Assembly (NCBI RefSeq): GCF_019396355.1 | Contig: NZ_JAHKRK010000005.1 | Location: forward strand, 55,386-89,500 | Direction: 5' to 3' | From: Pseudonocardia nigra | Lineage (GTDB): Bacteria; Actinomycetota; Actinomycetes; Mycobacteriales; Pseudonocardiaceae | DNA: 34,115 bases | In this document: positions 15,689 through 22,977 of the stretch, one piece after another | Position numbering within the stretch: position 1 is the first letter of the stretch | Layout: every line of letters begins with the position of its first letter | Notes under the pieces: model-generated | What the model saw: the letters and a program-made list of their open reading frames with translations, nothing else | The model's database searches: none | Told to the model about the DNA's origin: nothing | Position numbers and translations under genes: made by a program

Positions 15689-16849
15689 GTGCGGATCGGC
15701 CTGCTCACCCGCGAGTTCCCCCCGGACGTCTACGGCGGGGCCGGGGTGCACGTGGAACATCTCGTGCCGGCGTTGCGCGGGCTCGTCGACGTCGAGGTGC
15801 ACTGCTTCGGCGACGCCCGTCCCGGGCAGCCGGAGACCCACGCGCACCGCCCGCCCGCCGCGCTCGCCGACGCGAACCCGGCGTTGCAGACCCTCGGGGT
15901 CGACCTGTCGATGGTCGCGGCACTCGCCGGGGCCGACATCGCCCACTCCCACACCTGGTACGCGAACATGGCCGGGCACCTGGCCAAGATCCTCCACGAG
16001 GTGCCGCACGTCGTCACCGCGCACTCGCTGGAGCCACGCAGGCCGTGGAAGGCCGAGCAGCTCGGCGGCGGCTACCGGCTGTCGTCGTGGGTGGAGCGCA
16101 CGGCGTACGAGGCGGCCGACGCGGTGATCGCGGTGAGCGCCGGGATGCGCACCGACGTCCTGGAGTGCTACCCGGCGCTCGACCCGGCCCGGGTGCACGT
16201 GGTGCACAACGGCATCGACACGGACTTCTACCGCCCCGACCCGAACCGCGACGCCGTGCGCGCGGCAGGTGTCGACCCGGACCGCCCGAGCGTCGTGTTC
16301 GTCGGCCGCATCACGCGCCAGAAGGGGCTCGCCCACCTGGTGGCCGCGGCCCACCGGATCGACCGGGACGCCCAGATCGTCCTGTGCGCCGGCGCGCCCG
16401 ACACCCCGGAGATCGCCGAGGAGACCGAGAAGGCGGTCGCCGAGCTCAGCGCCGCCCGCCCGGGGGTGGTGTGGGTGCGGCGCATGCTGCCCACCGCCGA
16501 GGTGCGGCAGCTGCTGTCGGCGGCCACCGTGTTCGTCTGCCCGTCGGTGTACGAGCCGCTCGGCATCGTCAACCTCGAGGCGATGGCCTGCGGCACCGCC
16601 GTGGTGGCCTCCGACGTCGGGGGCATCCCCGAGGTCGTCGACCACGGCGGCACCGGCCTGCTGGTGCACTTCGACGAGCACGCCGTGGAGGAGTTCCGGA
16701 CCGGGATCGCCGATGCCGTCAACGAGCTGCTGGCCGACCCGCAGCGGGCGGCGGCGATGGGCGCCGCGGGGCGCGCGCGGGCGGAGCGGGAGTTCTCCTG
16801 GGAGCAGGCCGCGGCCCGCACGGTGGAGATCTACCGCGCTCTCGGCTGA
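15689..16849 (+). CDS. glgA: GT4-type glycogen synthase / alpha-maltose-1-phosphate synthase (GlgA/GlgM)
   Basis: A 386-residue GT-B glycosyltransferase of family GT4, the short actinobacterial GlgA type. N-terminal features: LLTREFPPDVYGGAGVHVEHL (donor-site glycine loop), then HSHTWYANMAGH and TAHSLEPRRPWK. C-terminal features: FVGRITRQKG and the E-x7-E region VYEPLGIVNLEAMACG, which binds the ADP-glucose ribose and phosphates. In M. tuberculosis the homolog (Rv1212c) mainly makes alpha-maltose-1-phosphate for the GlgE pathway, so GlgM is a fair alternative name. The GTG at 15689 was chosen because homology begins there; the frame stays open far upstream, antisense to glgC, without meaning. 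No clear ribosome binding site. A small hairpin, GCGGG-CATA-CCCGC, lies at 15643-15656. Confidence 0.93.
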   Translation: MRIGLLTREFPPDVYGGAGVHVEHLVPALRGLVDVEVHCFGDARPGQPETHAHRPPAALADANPALQTLGVDLSMVAALAGADIAHSHTWYANMAGHLAKILHEVPHVVTAHSLEPRRPWKAEQLGGGYRLSSWVERTAYEAADAVIAVSAGMRTDVLECYPALDPARVHVVHNGIDTDFYRPDPNRDAVRAAGVDPDRPSVVFVGRITRQKGLAHLVAAAHRIDRDAQIVLCAGAPDTPEIAEETEKAVAELSAARPGVVWVRRMLPTAEVRQLLSAATVFVCPSVYEPLGIVNLEAMACGTAVVASDVGGIPEVVDHGGTGLLVHFDEHAVEEFRTGIADAVNELLADPQRAAAMGAAGRARAEREFSWEQAAARTVEIYRALG

Positions 16850-16852
16850 GGG

Positions 16853-17401
16853 CTACCGCACCCTCGCCCGCACGCGGGCCCGGTGGGCCGCCACGGCGGA
16901 CCGGTTGGCGCACGCCGAGGAGCAGTAGCGGCGGGCGGCGTTGCGCGAGGTGTCGGCGAACACCCGTGCGCAGCCATCGGCCGCGCACCGGCCGTGCCGG
17001 TCGAGCCCGTACTCCGACACGAGCATGGCGAGCGCGAACGCGGTGGTGGAGCGCACCCGGTCGACCACGCCGGCCTCCGGCGGCGCGTAGTGCAGGTGCC
17101 AGCGCTGCCCGTCGTGCCCGGACAGGTGCGGCTCGACCCGCACATCGGCCAGCAGGGCGTTGACCGCGACCGCGGCGGCGTCGAGGTCGGCGGCGTCGAA
17201 GACCGTGCGCAACCGCCGCGCCCAGGCCCGCAGCGCGGGCTCGACCGAGCCCGGGGCCGTCTCGGCGAGGTAGCCGTGCTCCAGGAGCACGCCCCGCATC
17301 CGGCCGCCGGGCGGCGGGTCCTCGTCCGGGGCCGTGGCGACGGCGTTCACGAGGTCGACGGCCGCGCCGAGCGCGTTGCTGCGGTAACCGATGAAGTCCA
17401 A
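16853..17401 (-). CDS. CGNR zinc-finger / ABATE-domain putative regulator
   Basis: A 182-residue protein with the stress-linked ABATE-type N-terminal domain (ALGAAVDLVNAV) and a C-terminal CGNR zinc finger: CAADGCARVFAD, then YCSSACANRSAVAAHRAR. The four cysteines suit zinc binding, and the basic tail suits nucleic-acid binding. CGNR proteins are presumed transcription regulators, mostly untested. The start is TTG at 17401 (family proteins begin MDFxGY); GGGAG lies ten bases upstream. It ends three bases from the convergent glgA gene. It faces a 60-residue zinc-ribbon gene across 75 bp that contain AT-rich dyads, so self-control and control of that gene are plausible. Confidence 0.88.
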   Translation of the reverse strand: MDFIGYRSNALGAAVDLVNAVATAPDEDPPPGGRMRGVLLEHGYLAETAPGSVEPALRAWARRLRTVFDAADLDAAAVAVNALLADVRVEPHLSGHDGQRWHLHYAPPEAGVVDRVRSTTAFALAMLVSEYGLDRHGRCAADGCARVFADTSRNAARRYCSSACANRSAVAAHRARVRARVR

Positions 17402-17460
17402 TGGACTATTACTCCCGGCGCCTCGAGGTGTAAGCTCTCATATCAAGACGGATATTACAC
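17395..17460. promoter_or_regulatory. Dyad-rich divergent control region between the CGNR and zinc-ribbon genes
   Basis: Three nested or adjacent dyads lie within 66 bp: AGTCCA-A-TGGACT (17395-17407) over the CGNR start codon, GTGTAA...TTACAC (17428-17460, 21 bases between arms), and ATATC-AAGACG-GATAT (17440-17455) inside it. The stretch is far richer in A+T than its surroundings, as expected for promoters and operators. Which protein binds is not known; the CGNR protein is the natural candidate. Confidence 0.45.
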
Positions 17461-17476
17461 TTGAGGAGCGCGCGCG

Positions 17477-17659
17477 ATGCGGTGTCGGCACTGCGGATGG
17501 CCCGGCGACGAGGCGGAGGTGCTCTCCACGCACGCCACCTCCGAGGGATGGGTGCGGTACCGGCGCTGCGTGTGCGGAGCGGTGTCGATCGAGCTCGTGC
17601 GGCTCGCCGGGCCGGGGGTCCGGGCCGAGCCGGTGCGGGAGGTCGTGCCGGCGCTGTGA
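17477..17659 (+). CDS. 60-residue zinc-ribbon-like protein of unknown function
   Basis: A small protein beginning MRCRHCGWPG with a CxxC pair (Cys3, Cys6) and a later CxC pair (Cys31, Cys33, RRCVCGAV), giving a four-cysteine zinc ribbon. The ATG has GAGGAG eight bases upstream and a dyad-rich control region before that, which supports it as a real gene despite its size. The arrangement resembles the N-terminal zinc ribbon of the NrdR repressor, but the ATP-cone domain is absent, so it is not NrdR. The C-terminal third is Val/Pro/Glu-rich without recognisable motifs. I do not know a function; a redox- or metal-responsive adaptor is speculation. Confidence 0.7.
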   Translation: MRCRHCGWPGDEAEVLSTHATSEGWVRYRRCVCGAVSIELVRLAGPGVRAEPVREVVPAL

Positions 17660-17688
17660 CGGGCGCGCGTGGTTGCGGTGCCGGCGGT

Positions 17689-17896
17689 GATCGCCGCGAG
17701 ATGCGCATCCGCGCAGTTCCAACGACAACGAGCGCGCCCTCGCGGCGATCACCCACTCCATGATCGCCGTCAGATTCGCATCCGCGCAGTCCCGACGACA
17801 AAGAGCGCACCCTCGCGGCGATCACCGGCGCCAAGATCGCCGCAAGATACGCATCCGCGCGGTCGGAACTGCCACACGCGACATCTCGCGGCGATC
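17689..17896 (+). repeat. Three-copy array of a 62-bp palindromic-ended repeat, exact 73-bp period
   Basis: Copies at 17689-17750, 17762-17823 and 17835-17896, each 62 bp from GATC to GATC, separated by 11 bases. Copies 1 and 2 differ at about 7 positions; copy 3 is more diverged. Each begins GATCGCCG and ends CGGCGATC; in copy 1 the outer 12 bases (GATCGCCGCGAG) are an exact inverted repeat. The interior shares GCATCCGCGC and ACGACA. The same element, reverse-complemented, forms the array at 26191-26393. The stretch 17660-18010 contains this array and the hairpin at 17926-17978 and no gene that I can support. Confidence 0.85.
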
Positions 17897-17925
17897 AATG
17901 ATCTCGCCGGATCGAGCCGGAAGAA

Positions 17926-17978
17926 CGACGAACGGCACCGGCGGACGGCGCAGTGCCGTTCGCCGGTGCCGTTCGTCG
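17926..17978 (-). terminator. Very long hairpin downstream of the DUF3117 gene
   Basis: Perfect 18-bp arms CGACGAACGGCACCGGCG (17926-17943) and its reverse complement (17961-17978). The stem continues through a G-T pair into ACGGC/GCCGT with a five-base loop, about 24 paired positions in total. It lies 32 bases past the stop of the leftward DUF3117 gene. Terminator role inferred; there is no T-tract. Confidence 0.65.
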
Positions 17979-18010
17979 AACCGGGGTCCCCGCGTCACGC
18001 GGGGTTGAGG

Positions 18011-18178
18011 TCAGCCGGAGGCGGACTTCAGGGCGTCACCGAGGTCGCTGGCCTCCTCGACCGACATCTCGACGACCAGGCGGCCGCCGCCCTCCAGAGG
18101 AACGCGCATCACGATGCCCCGACCCTCCTTGGTCACCTCCAGGGGACCGTCGCCGGTCCGGGGCTTCATCGCCGCCAT
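18011..18178 (-). CDS. DUF3117 family small protein
   Basis: A 55-residue protein, MAAMKPRTGDGPLEVTKEG..., matching the highly conserved actinobacterial DUF3117 family (Rv1211 in M. tuberculosis as I recall). It has no known biochemical role. Conserved features are the KPRTGDGP opening and GRGIVMRVPLEGGGRLVVE, suggesting a small beta-rich fold. The ATG at 18178 has an AGGAGGGAGCAGGAG purine-rich stretch directly upstream; the longer frame to 18280 is not supported. It is followed by a strong hairpin and preceded by tag in the same direction, 144 bp away. Because it is so conserved, it is probably a core housekeeping factor. Confidence 0.92.
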   Translation of the reverse strand: MAAMKPRTGDGPLEVTKEGRGIVMRVPLEGGGRLVVEMSVEEASDLGDALKSASG

Positions 18179-18322
18179 CTCCTGCTCCCTCCTCGTCGTC
18201 TGCAGGGTGCCGCTGCGCGGGGAGAGCGCGCGGCGGGGATGCTGCGAACATCTTTCCTCATCCGTCCGACGGGGATGCAACCGGAGCGATCAACCACCCA
18301 GCAGGCTCACGGTGAGCAGCCG

Positions 18323-18880
18323 TCAGGTCGCAGCGCGCCAACAGGTGGCGACGTGGTCGTCGACCAGGCCGGCGGCCTGCATGAGCGCGTAGCAGGTCGT
18401 CGGTCCGACGAATCGCAGGCCGCGGCGCTTGAGCTCACGGGCCATCGCCCGGGACTCCGCCGTCGTCGCCGGCACCTCGTCGAGGGAGGCGGGTCGCCGC
18501 TGCGTGGCGGGGTCGGGGGCGAACGACCACAGCAGCTCGTCGAGCGGCGTGTCCAGGTCCAGCACCCGCCGCGCGTTGTGGACCGTGGCCTCGATCTTGG
18601 CCCGGTTGCGGACGATCCCGGCGTCGCCGAGGAGGCGCTGCACGTCCACCTCGCCGAACCGCGCCACCGCCTCGGGGTCGAACCCGGCGAACGCCGCGCG
18701 GAACGCCGGGCGCTTGCGGAGGATGACCAGCCAGGAGAGCCCGGACTGGAAGCCCTCGAGGCTCAGCCGCTCGAACAGCGCGGTGACGCCGCGCAGCGGC
18801 CGGCCCCACTCCTCGTCGTGGTAGGCGACGTATTCCGGTGCCGTGCCCGCCCACCCGCAGCGGTCGCGCTCGTCAGCCAC
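18323..18880 (-). CDS. tag: DNA-3-methyladenine glycosylase I
   Basis: A 185-residue base-excision repair enzyme of the Tag family (helix-hairpin-helix superfamily) that removes 3-methyladenine from DNA. The zinc-snap residues are all visible: Cys8 (RCGW), His21 (YHDEEWGRP), His176 and Cys180 (DDHVATCW). Substrate-pocket motifs LEGFQSGLSW and FVGPTTCYALMQA are intact. The GTG at 18880 gives the normal N-terminus and overlaps the end of the SRPBCC gene by eight bases, so the gene is probably in an operon with it. Corresponds to tagA (Rv1210) in the mycobacterial order. Confidence 0.95.
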   Translation of the reverse strand: MADERDRCGWAGTAPEYVAYHDEEWGRPLRGVTALFERLSLEGFQSGLSWLVILRKRPAFRAAFAGFDPEAVARFGEVDVQRLLGDAGIVRNRAKIEATVHNARRVLDLDTPLDELLWSFAPDPATQRRPASLDEVPATTAESRAMARELKRRGLRFVGPTTCYALMQAAGLVDDHVATCWRAAT

Positions 18881-19340
18881 GCGACCGATACCTCGCCTCG
18901 CACAGGCGCGCCATCCGCCGCAGCGAGTACGCGACGCCTGCGCGGAACGCGGGCCGGGCCACCGGCCAGCCGGCCCGTCCGAGCGCCCCGAGCGGGAGGT
19001 CCAGCCGCTCCGTCCACACCACGCGCGCCCGCTCCGGTCCCAGCTCGTCCACCTCGAACACCCCGTCGCCGCGAACGACCCGCCCGGTGTGCCGCACGAC
19101 GCAGCGCCGCGGTGGCCTCCACTCGACGATCTCCATCGGGTCGGTGAAACCGATCGGTCCGACCCCGGTGACGGCCTCCAGGGTGGCTCCCGGCCCCCTG
19201 CCGTCACCGCCGCTCGTCACCTCGACCCGGGTGCCGAGCATCCATACGCTCTGGCCGGGCCAGTCGGTGACGGTCCGCCAGGCGACATCGGCCGGCGCGT
19301 CGACGTCGACGCCCACGGTCAGCTCCACGCGCTGCGTCAT
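18873..19340 (-). CDS. SRPBCC/START-like (polyketide cyclase/dehydrase-type) protein
   Basis: A 155-residue helix-grip protein. The N-terminus RVELTVGVDVDAPADVAWRTVTDW is the classic first strand and helix of SRPBCC proteins; a strand-rich middle (GPIGFTDPMEIVEWRPPRR, VFEVDELGPERARVVWTERL) and a long C-terminal helix follow. Such proteins bind hydrophobic ligands in a central cavity; no ligand can be named. The ATG overlaps the stop of the upstream DivIVA-like gene by four bases (ATGA), and the end overlaps tag by eight bases, placing it in the gpgS-tag transcription unit. Confidence 0.88.
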   Translation of the reverse strand: MTQRVELTVGVDVDAPADVAWRTVTDWPGQSVWMLGTRVEVTSGGDGRGPGATLEAVTGVGPIGFTDPMEIVEWRPPRRCVVRHTGRVVRGDGVFEVDELGPERARVVWTERLDLPLGALGRAGWPVARPAFRAGVAYSLRRMARLCEARYRSRG

Positions 19341-19681
19341 CGCTCCCCCTTCGCCCGCAACCCGGGCCCGGCCAGCTCGGACTCCAGCTCCGCCACCCTG
19401 GCGAGCAGCCCGTCCCGCTCGGCACCGGCCCGGTCCAGCTCGTCGGCCAGCCGATCGAGCACCCAGTCGACCTCGTCCATCCGGTAGCCCCGGAGGGCCT
19501 GCTGGAACCGCAGCTCGCGCACGTCGTCGCCGTCGATCTCTCCCGCCGGCAGGCGCGTGGGGGTGGCGCCGGGCGGCAGCGGTGCGAGCTCTTCACCGCG
19601 GCCGAAGACGACCGCCGCCATCCCGAACACGACGGCGGCCACCCCGGCGACGACCATCAGGTAGATCAAGGCGGTCCCCAC
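19337..19681 (-). CDS. Small membrane protein with a DivIVA-like segment
   Basis: About 114 residues: an N-terminal hydrophobic segment (ALIYLMVVAGVAAVVFG and continuing), then ELRFQQALRGYRMDEVDWVLDRLADEL, the DivIVA-domain signature, and a short coiled coil (GAERDGLLARVAELESEL). It probably sits in the membrane with a cytoplasmic coiled coil, perhaps at curved or growing cell-wall regions. It corresponds by position to Rv1209. I chose the GTG at 19681 because GGTGGGA lies eight bases upstream; a GTG at 19705, just after the gpgS stop, would add eight residues. Part of the folP2-gpgS-tag row. Confidence 0.82.
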   Translation of the reverse strand: MGTALIYLMVVAGVAAVVFGMAAVVFGRGEELAPLPPGATPTRLPAGEIDGDDVRELRFQQALRGYRMDEVDWVLDRLADELDRAGAERDGLLARVAELESELAGPGLRAKGER

Positions 19682-19708
19682 GGGTGCGATCCCACCACGG
19701 CGCACCGT

Positions 19709-20638
19709 TCACCGCACCAGCACCTGGCGCATGGGTGGCCGCTCGGCGGCGTCCACCGCCGTGGCCGACGGCAGCCATTCCCCGTCGATCTGCACGAACT
19801 GGGTGAGCATCCCGCCGGCGTCCGGAACGCCGCACCGCGGCAGCGCCGCAGCGAGGATCTGCCGGGCCATCACACCGAGCTGCAGCAGCGAGCGGTTGCG
19901 GTGCTTGCGCACGCCCAGGTTGACCTGCGCGAGCGCATCGAGGCCGAGCGCGGAACAGGTGTCGAGCAACAGCCCGACCTCCACGCCGTACCCGGCCGCG
20001 AACGGCACCGACTCCAGCAGCTCGCGCGTGGCGGCGTACTCCCCGCCCAACGGCTGGACCACGCCGCCCAGCTCGGGGCGCAACGCCGCCAGCAGCGGCC
20101 GCACGAGCAGCTCGGTGACGCGGCCGCCACCGGTGTCGGCCTGGGTGGTCTCCAGCCGTAGCGGCCGCCGGTAGAAGCCCTTCACCAGCCCGATGCCCGG
20201 CGTGGCGAGCAGCGGGCCGAGCAGCGCCGGGACGAAACCGGGGTCGAAGTCGACCAGGTCGGAGTCGAGGAAGCAGAGGACGTCGCCGGAGGTGGCCGCG
20301 AGCGAGCGCCACAGCACCTCGCCCTTGCCGGGCACCGGCTCGAGCTCGGGGAGGACGTCGGTGCGCAGCACCACCCGCGCACCGGCGGCCCGCGCGACCT
20401 CGACGGTCCGGTCGGTGGACCCGGAGTCCATCACGACCAGCTCGTCCACCAGCGGCGACGGGTGCCGGGTCAGGGGCCCGACCGCCTCGACGATCGCGCC
20501 GACCGTCGCCTCCTCGTCGAGCGCGGGGAGCACGACCGACACCTTTCGTCCCGCCTTGGCGGCGACGAGGTCGGCCGCCGACCAGTCCGGGTCCTGCCAG
20601 GTGCGGCGGGCGAACCAGTCCTCGGCGACGCGGTCCAT
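19709..20638 (-). CDS. gpgS: Glucosyl-3-phosphoglycerate synthase (GT81)
   Basis: A 309-residue GT-A glycosyltransferase that transfers glucose from a nucleotide sugar to 3-phosphoglycerate, the first step to glucosylglycerate and, in mycobacteria, methylglucose lipopolysaccharide. Visible: VVLPALDEEATVG at the N-terminus, VMDSGSTDRT, the metal-binding DSD (125-127) in CFLDSDLVDFDP, GFYRRPL, and GYGVEVGLLLDT followed by NLGVRKHRNRSL with the metal-ligand histidine. Length and order match GpgS (Rv1208). It lies between folP2 and the DivIVA-like gene, all leftward. The gap to folP2 is 56 bp. Confidence 0.93.
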   Translation of the reverse strand: MDRVAEDWFARRTWQDPDWSAADLVAAKAGRKVSVVLPALDEEATVGAIVEAVGPLTRHPSPLVDELVVMDSGSTDRTVEVARAAGARVVLRTDVLPELEPVPGKGEVLWRSLAATSGDVLCFLDSDLVDFDPGFVPALLGPLLATPGIGLVKGFYRRPLRLETTQADTGGGRVTELLVRPLLAALRPELGGVVQPLGGEYAATRELLESVPFAAGYGVEVGLLLDTCSALGLDALAQVNLGVRKHRNRSLLQLGVMARQILAAALPRCGVPDAGGMLTQFVQIDGEWLPSATAVDAAERPPMRQVLVR

Positions 20639-20694
20639 GGGGCCCTCCTCGCACTCGGCAGCTCGTCAGGGATCGGCCCCGTCGGCGCCCCAGG

Positions 20695-21555
20695 TCAGGC
20701 CAGCGCGCGGACCGTACGTGCGGGGGGACGGGTACCCGCGACGGCCGCGACCATGTCCACGGTACGGCGGGTGGCGGCAACCTCGTGCACCCGGAACACC
20801 CGCGCGCCGGCCGCGGCGGCCAGCGCCGTGGCCGCGAGGGTGCCCTCCAGGCGTTCGGTCACCTCGGTGACGCCGAGCGTCTCGCCGATGAAATCCTTGT
20901 TGGACAGCGCCATCAGGACGGGCCACCCGCTGGCCACCAGTTCGTCGCAGCGACGCAGCAGCGCGAGGCCGTGGAAGGTGTTCTTGCCGAAGTCGTGGGT
21001 GGGGTCGATCACGATGCCCTCGCGCGCCACACCGAGCCCGACGAGCCGCTGGGCCTGGCCGCAGACGTCGGCCAGGACGTCGGCCACGACGTCGGCGTAA
21101 CGCACCCGGTGCGGGCGGCGCCGCGGCACCGCGCCCCCCGTGTGCGAGCAGACGATCCCGGCCCCGGTCTCGGCGGCCACCTCCCCGAGCGTCGGGTCGG
21201 CCCCGGCCCACGTGTCGTTGAGCAGGTCCGCACCCTCGGCGACAGCGAGCCTGCCGACCTCGCCGCGCCAGGTGTCGACGCTGATCACGATGTCGGGGTG
21301 GCGGTCGCGTACGGCCGCCACGAACGGCACGACCCGGCGGATCTCCTCGGCCACGTCGACCTCGGGTCCCGGTCCGGCCTTCACGCCGCCGATGTCGATG
21401 ATGTCGGCGCCCTCGGCGATCGCCTCGTCGACCTTGGCCATGGCGGCCTCGTCGGAGAAGGTCGCGCCGCGGTCGTAGAACGAGTCGGGGGTGCGGTTCA
21501 CGATCGCCATCACCAGCGCGCGGTCCTGGGCCGGCTGCCGGCTCCCGAACCGCAT
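20695..21555 (-). CDS. folP2: Dihydropteroate synthase-like protein, FolP2 type
   Basis: A 286-residue TIM barrel of the pterin-binding family. It keeps the barrel motifs ADIIDIGGVKAGPGPEV, ISVDTWRGEV, LLNDTWAGADP and IVIDPTHDFGKNTFH, but loop 1 reads MAIVNRTPDSFYDRG instead of the usual NVTPDSFSDGG. Position beside gpgS matches the second mycobacterial copy (Rv1207); the M. leprae counterpart was reported not to replace E. coli folP, so true dihydropteroate synthase activity is doubtful. The ATG at 21555 overlaps the stop of the LOG gene by one base; a GTG one codon earlier would overlap by four. Role probably linked to the neighbouring GpgS pathway; this is inference. Confidence 0.9.
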   Translation of the reverse strand: MRFGSRQPAQDRALVMAIVNRTPDSFYDRGATFSDEAAMAKVDEAIAEGADIIDIGGVKAGPGPEVDVAEEIRRVVPFVAAVRDRHPDIVISVDTWRGEVGRLAVAEGADLLNDTWAGADPTLGEVAAETGAGIVCSHTGGAVPRRRPHRVRYADVVADVLADVCGQAQRLVGLGVAREGIVIDPTHDFGKNTFHGLALLRRCDELVASGWPVLMALSNKDFIGETLGVTEVTERLEGTLAATALAAAAGARVFRVHEVAATRRTVDMVAAVAGTRPPARTVRALA

Positions 21556-22133
21556 CACGCCTGCGATCGCGAGAGGTCCACCGGGGCCGCGCACGCGTCG
21601 AGCGCCTCGGCGACGTCGGTGGCGACCACGAGCCGCGCCACCGCCTCGGGCCGCACGAAGCCCCGGCCGGCGATGTCCCGCACCCACTCGATCAGGCCGG
21701 CATAGTGCCCGTCGGGGTCGAGCAGCACGACGGGTTTGGCGTGCATCCGCAGGTAGCCCGCCGTCCACACCTCGAACAGCTCTTCACAGGTGCCGACGCC
21801 GCCGGGCAGCGCGAGGAAGGCGTCGGCGTGGGCCTCCATGAGCGCCTTGCGCTCGCGCATCGTGTCGACGACCAGCAGCTCGTCGGACTCGTGGTCGGCC
21901 CACTCGAGGTCGACGAGCGCGCGCGGGATCACCCCGGTGGTGCGGGCCCCGCCGGAGCGGGCCGCCGCCGCGACCGTGCCCATCATCGACGCCCGCCCGC
22001 CCCCCGACACGAGCTGCCAGCCGCGGTCCGCGATCTGCCTGCCCACCTCGGCGGCGAGCGCGGGGTACTGCGGGGGGATCCCCTCGATGGAGGCGCAGTA
22101 GACGCAGACCGCGAGCGGTCGCTCCGTGGTCAA
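21555..22133 (-). CDS. LOG-family protein (cytokinin riboside 5'-monophosphate phosphoribohydrolase type)
   Basis: A 192-residue Rossmann protein with the LOG signature PGGVGTCEELFEVWT and the upstream SGGGRASMMG loop. LOG enzymes split cytokinin- or AMP-type nucleotides into base and ribose-5-phosphate; the M. tuberculosis homolog (Rv1205) is reported to act in this way. The start is TTG at 22133, chosen because it overlaps the stop of the preceding LOG gene (TTGA) and homology begins at LAVCVYCAS. It sits just before folP2, as Rv1205 is near Rv1207 in mycobacteria. The frame stays open far upstream but those codons are antisense or out of frame with the other LOG gene. Confidence 0.9.
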   Translation of the reverse strand: MTTERPLAVCVYCASIEGIPPQYPALAAEVGRQIADRGWQLVSGGGRASMMGTVAAAARSGGARTTGVIPRALVDLEWADHESDELLVVDTMRERKALMEAHADAFLALPGGVGTCEELFEVWTAGYLRMHAKPVVLLDPDGHYAGLIEWVRDIAGRGFVRPEAVARLVVATDVAEALDACAAPVDLSRSQA

Positions 22134-22894
22134 TGCGCCTCCTCCCACGCCCGCCACGCCTCCTGCACGATCTTCACGGCGTCGTCGACGTCGTCGGTGA
22201 GGTGCAGCAGGGCGAGGTCCTTGTCTCCGACCTTGCCGCTCTCCCGCACGGTGCTGGAGATCCACTCGTAGAGCCCGCCCCAGTACTCGCTGCCCAGCAG
22301 CACCACCGGGAACTTCGTGACCTTCTTCGTCTGCACCAGGGTGAGCGCCTCGAACAGCTCGTCGAGCGTGCCGAAGCCGCCCGGCAGGCAGACGAACGCC
22401 TGGGAGTACTTGACGAACATGGTCTTGCGGGCGAAGAAGTAGCGGAAGTTGATGCCGAGATCGACCCAGTCGTTGAGGCCCTGTTCGAACGGCAGCTCGA
22501 TGCCCAGCCCGACCGAGAACCCGCCGGCCTCGGAGCAACCCTTGTTGGCCGCCTCCATGGCGCCCGGGCCGCCGCCGGTGATCACGGCGAAGCCGGCCTC
22601 GGCGAGCGCGGTGCCCAGCGCCCTGCCCTGGGCGTACTCGATGTGGTCGCGGGGGGTGCGCGCCGAGCCGAACACGGTGACGGCGCGCGGCAGCTCGGCC
22701 AGCATGCCGAAGCCCTCGACGAACTCGGCCTGAATGCGCAGCACGCGCCACGGGTCGGTGTGCACCCAGTCGCTGGGGCCACGCGAGTCCAGCAGGCGCT
22801 GGTCGGTGGTGGTGGGTTCGTTGCGGTGCTCGCGGCGCAGTACGACGGGGCCGCGCTGCTTCTCGTCGGGGCGCCCTCCCCCGGTGGCGGTCAT
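22130..22894 (-). CDS. Second LOG-family (TIGR00730-type) Rossmann protein
   Basis: A 254-residue protein with VTVFGSARTPRD, ITGGGPGAMEAANKGC and the family motif CLPGGFGTLDELFEALT. It is longer than the downstream LOG protein by an N-terminal ~60 residues that are charged and lack known motifs (RREHRNEPTTTDQRLL). The two LOG genes overlap by four bases and share about the same catalytic loops, so they are ancient paralogs made from one message. The ATG at 22894 was chosen; the frame continues to 22999 into the dapE-side palindrome without homology. The substrate may be a nucleotide monophosphate; not determined. Confidence 0.88.
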   Translation of the reverse strand: MTATGGGRPDEKQRGPVVLRREHRNEPTTTDQRLLDSRGPSDWVHTDPWRVLRIQAEFVEGFGMLAELPRAVTVFGSARTPRDHIEYAQGRALGTALAEAGFAVITGGGPGAMEAANKGCSEAGGFSVGLGIELPFEQGLNDWVDLGINFRYFFARKTMFVKYSQAFVCLPGGFGTLDELFEALTLVQTKKVTKFPVVLLGSEYWGGLYEWISSTVRESGKVGDKDLALLHLTDDVDDAVKIVQEAWRAWEEAH

Positions 22895-22977
22895 GCTGCC
22901 CACAGTAGTGACGCCGACTCGGCGGGCGCTCGGGGCGGCGCGCCCGGAGCGGGACGGCGCGGTGGGTGGCGCTCGCC

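Noticed and set aside
17477..17659. Small zinc-ribbon protein as NrdR
   Set aside because: It has only the ribbon-like cysteines and lacks the ATP-cone domain and the full NrdR length of about 150 residues.
17689..17896. Possible CRISPR array (regular repeats with spacers)
   Set aside because: Repeats are 62 bp, spacers only 11 bp, copies differ internally, and there are no cas genes. Same for 26191-26393.
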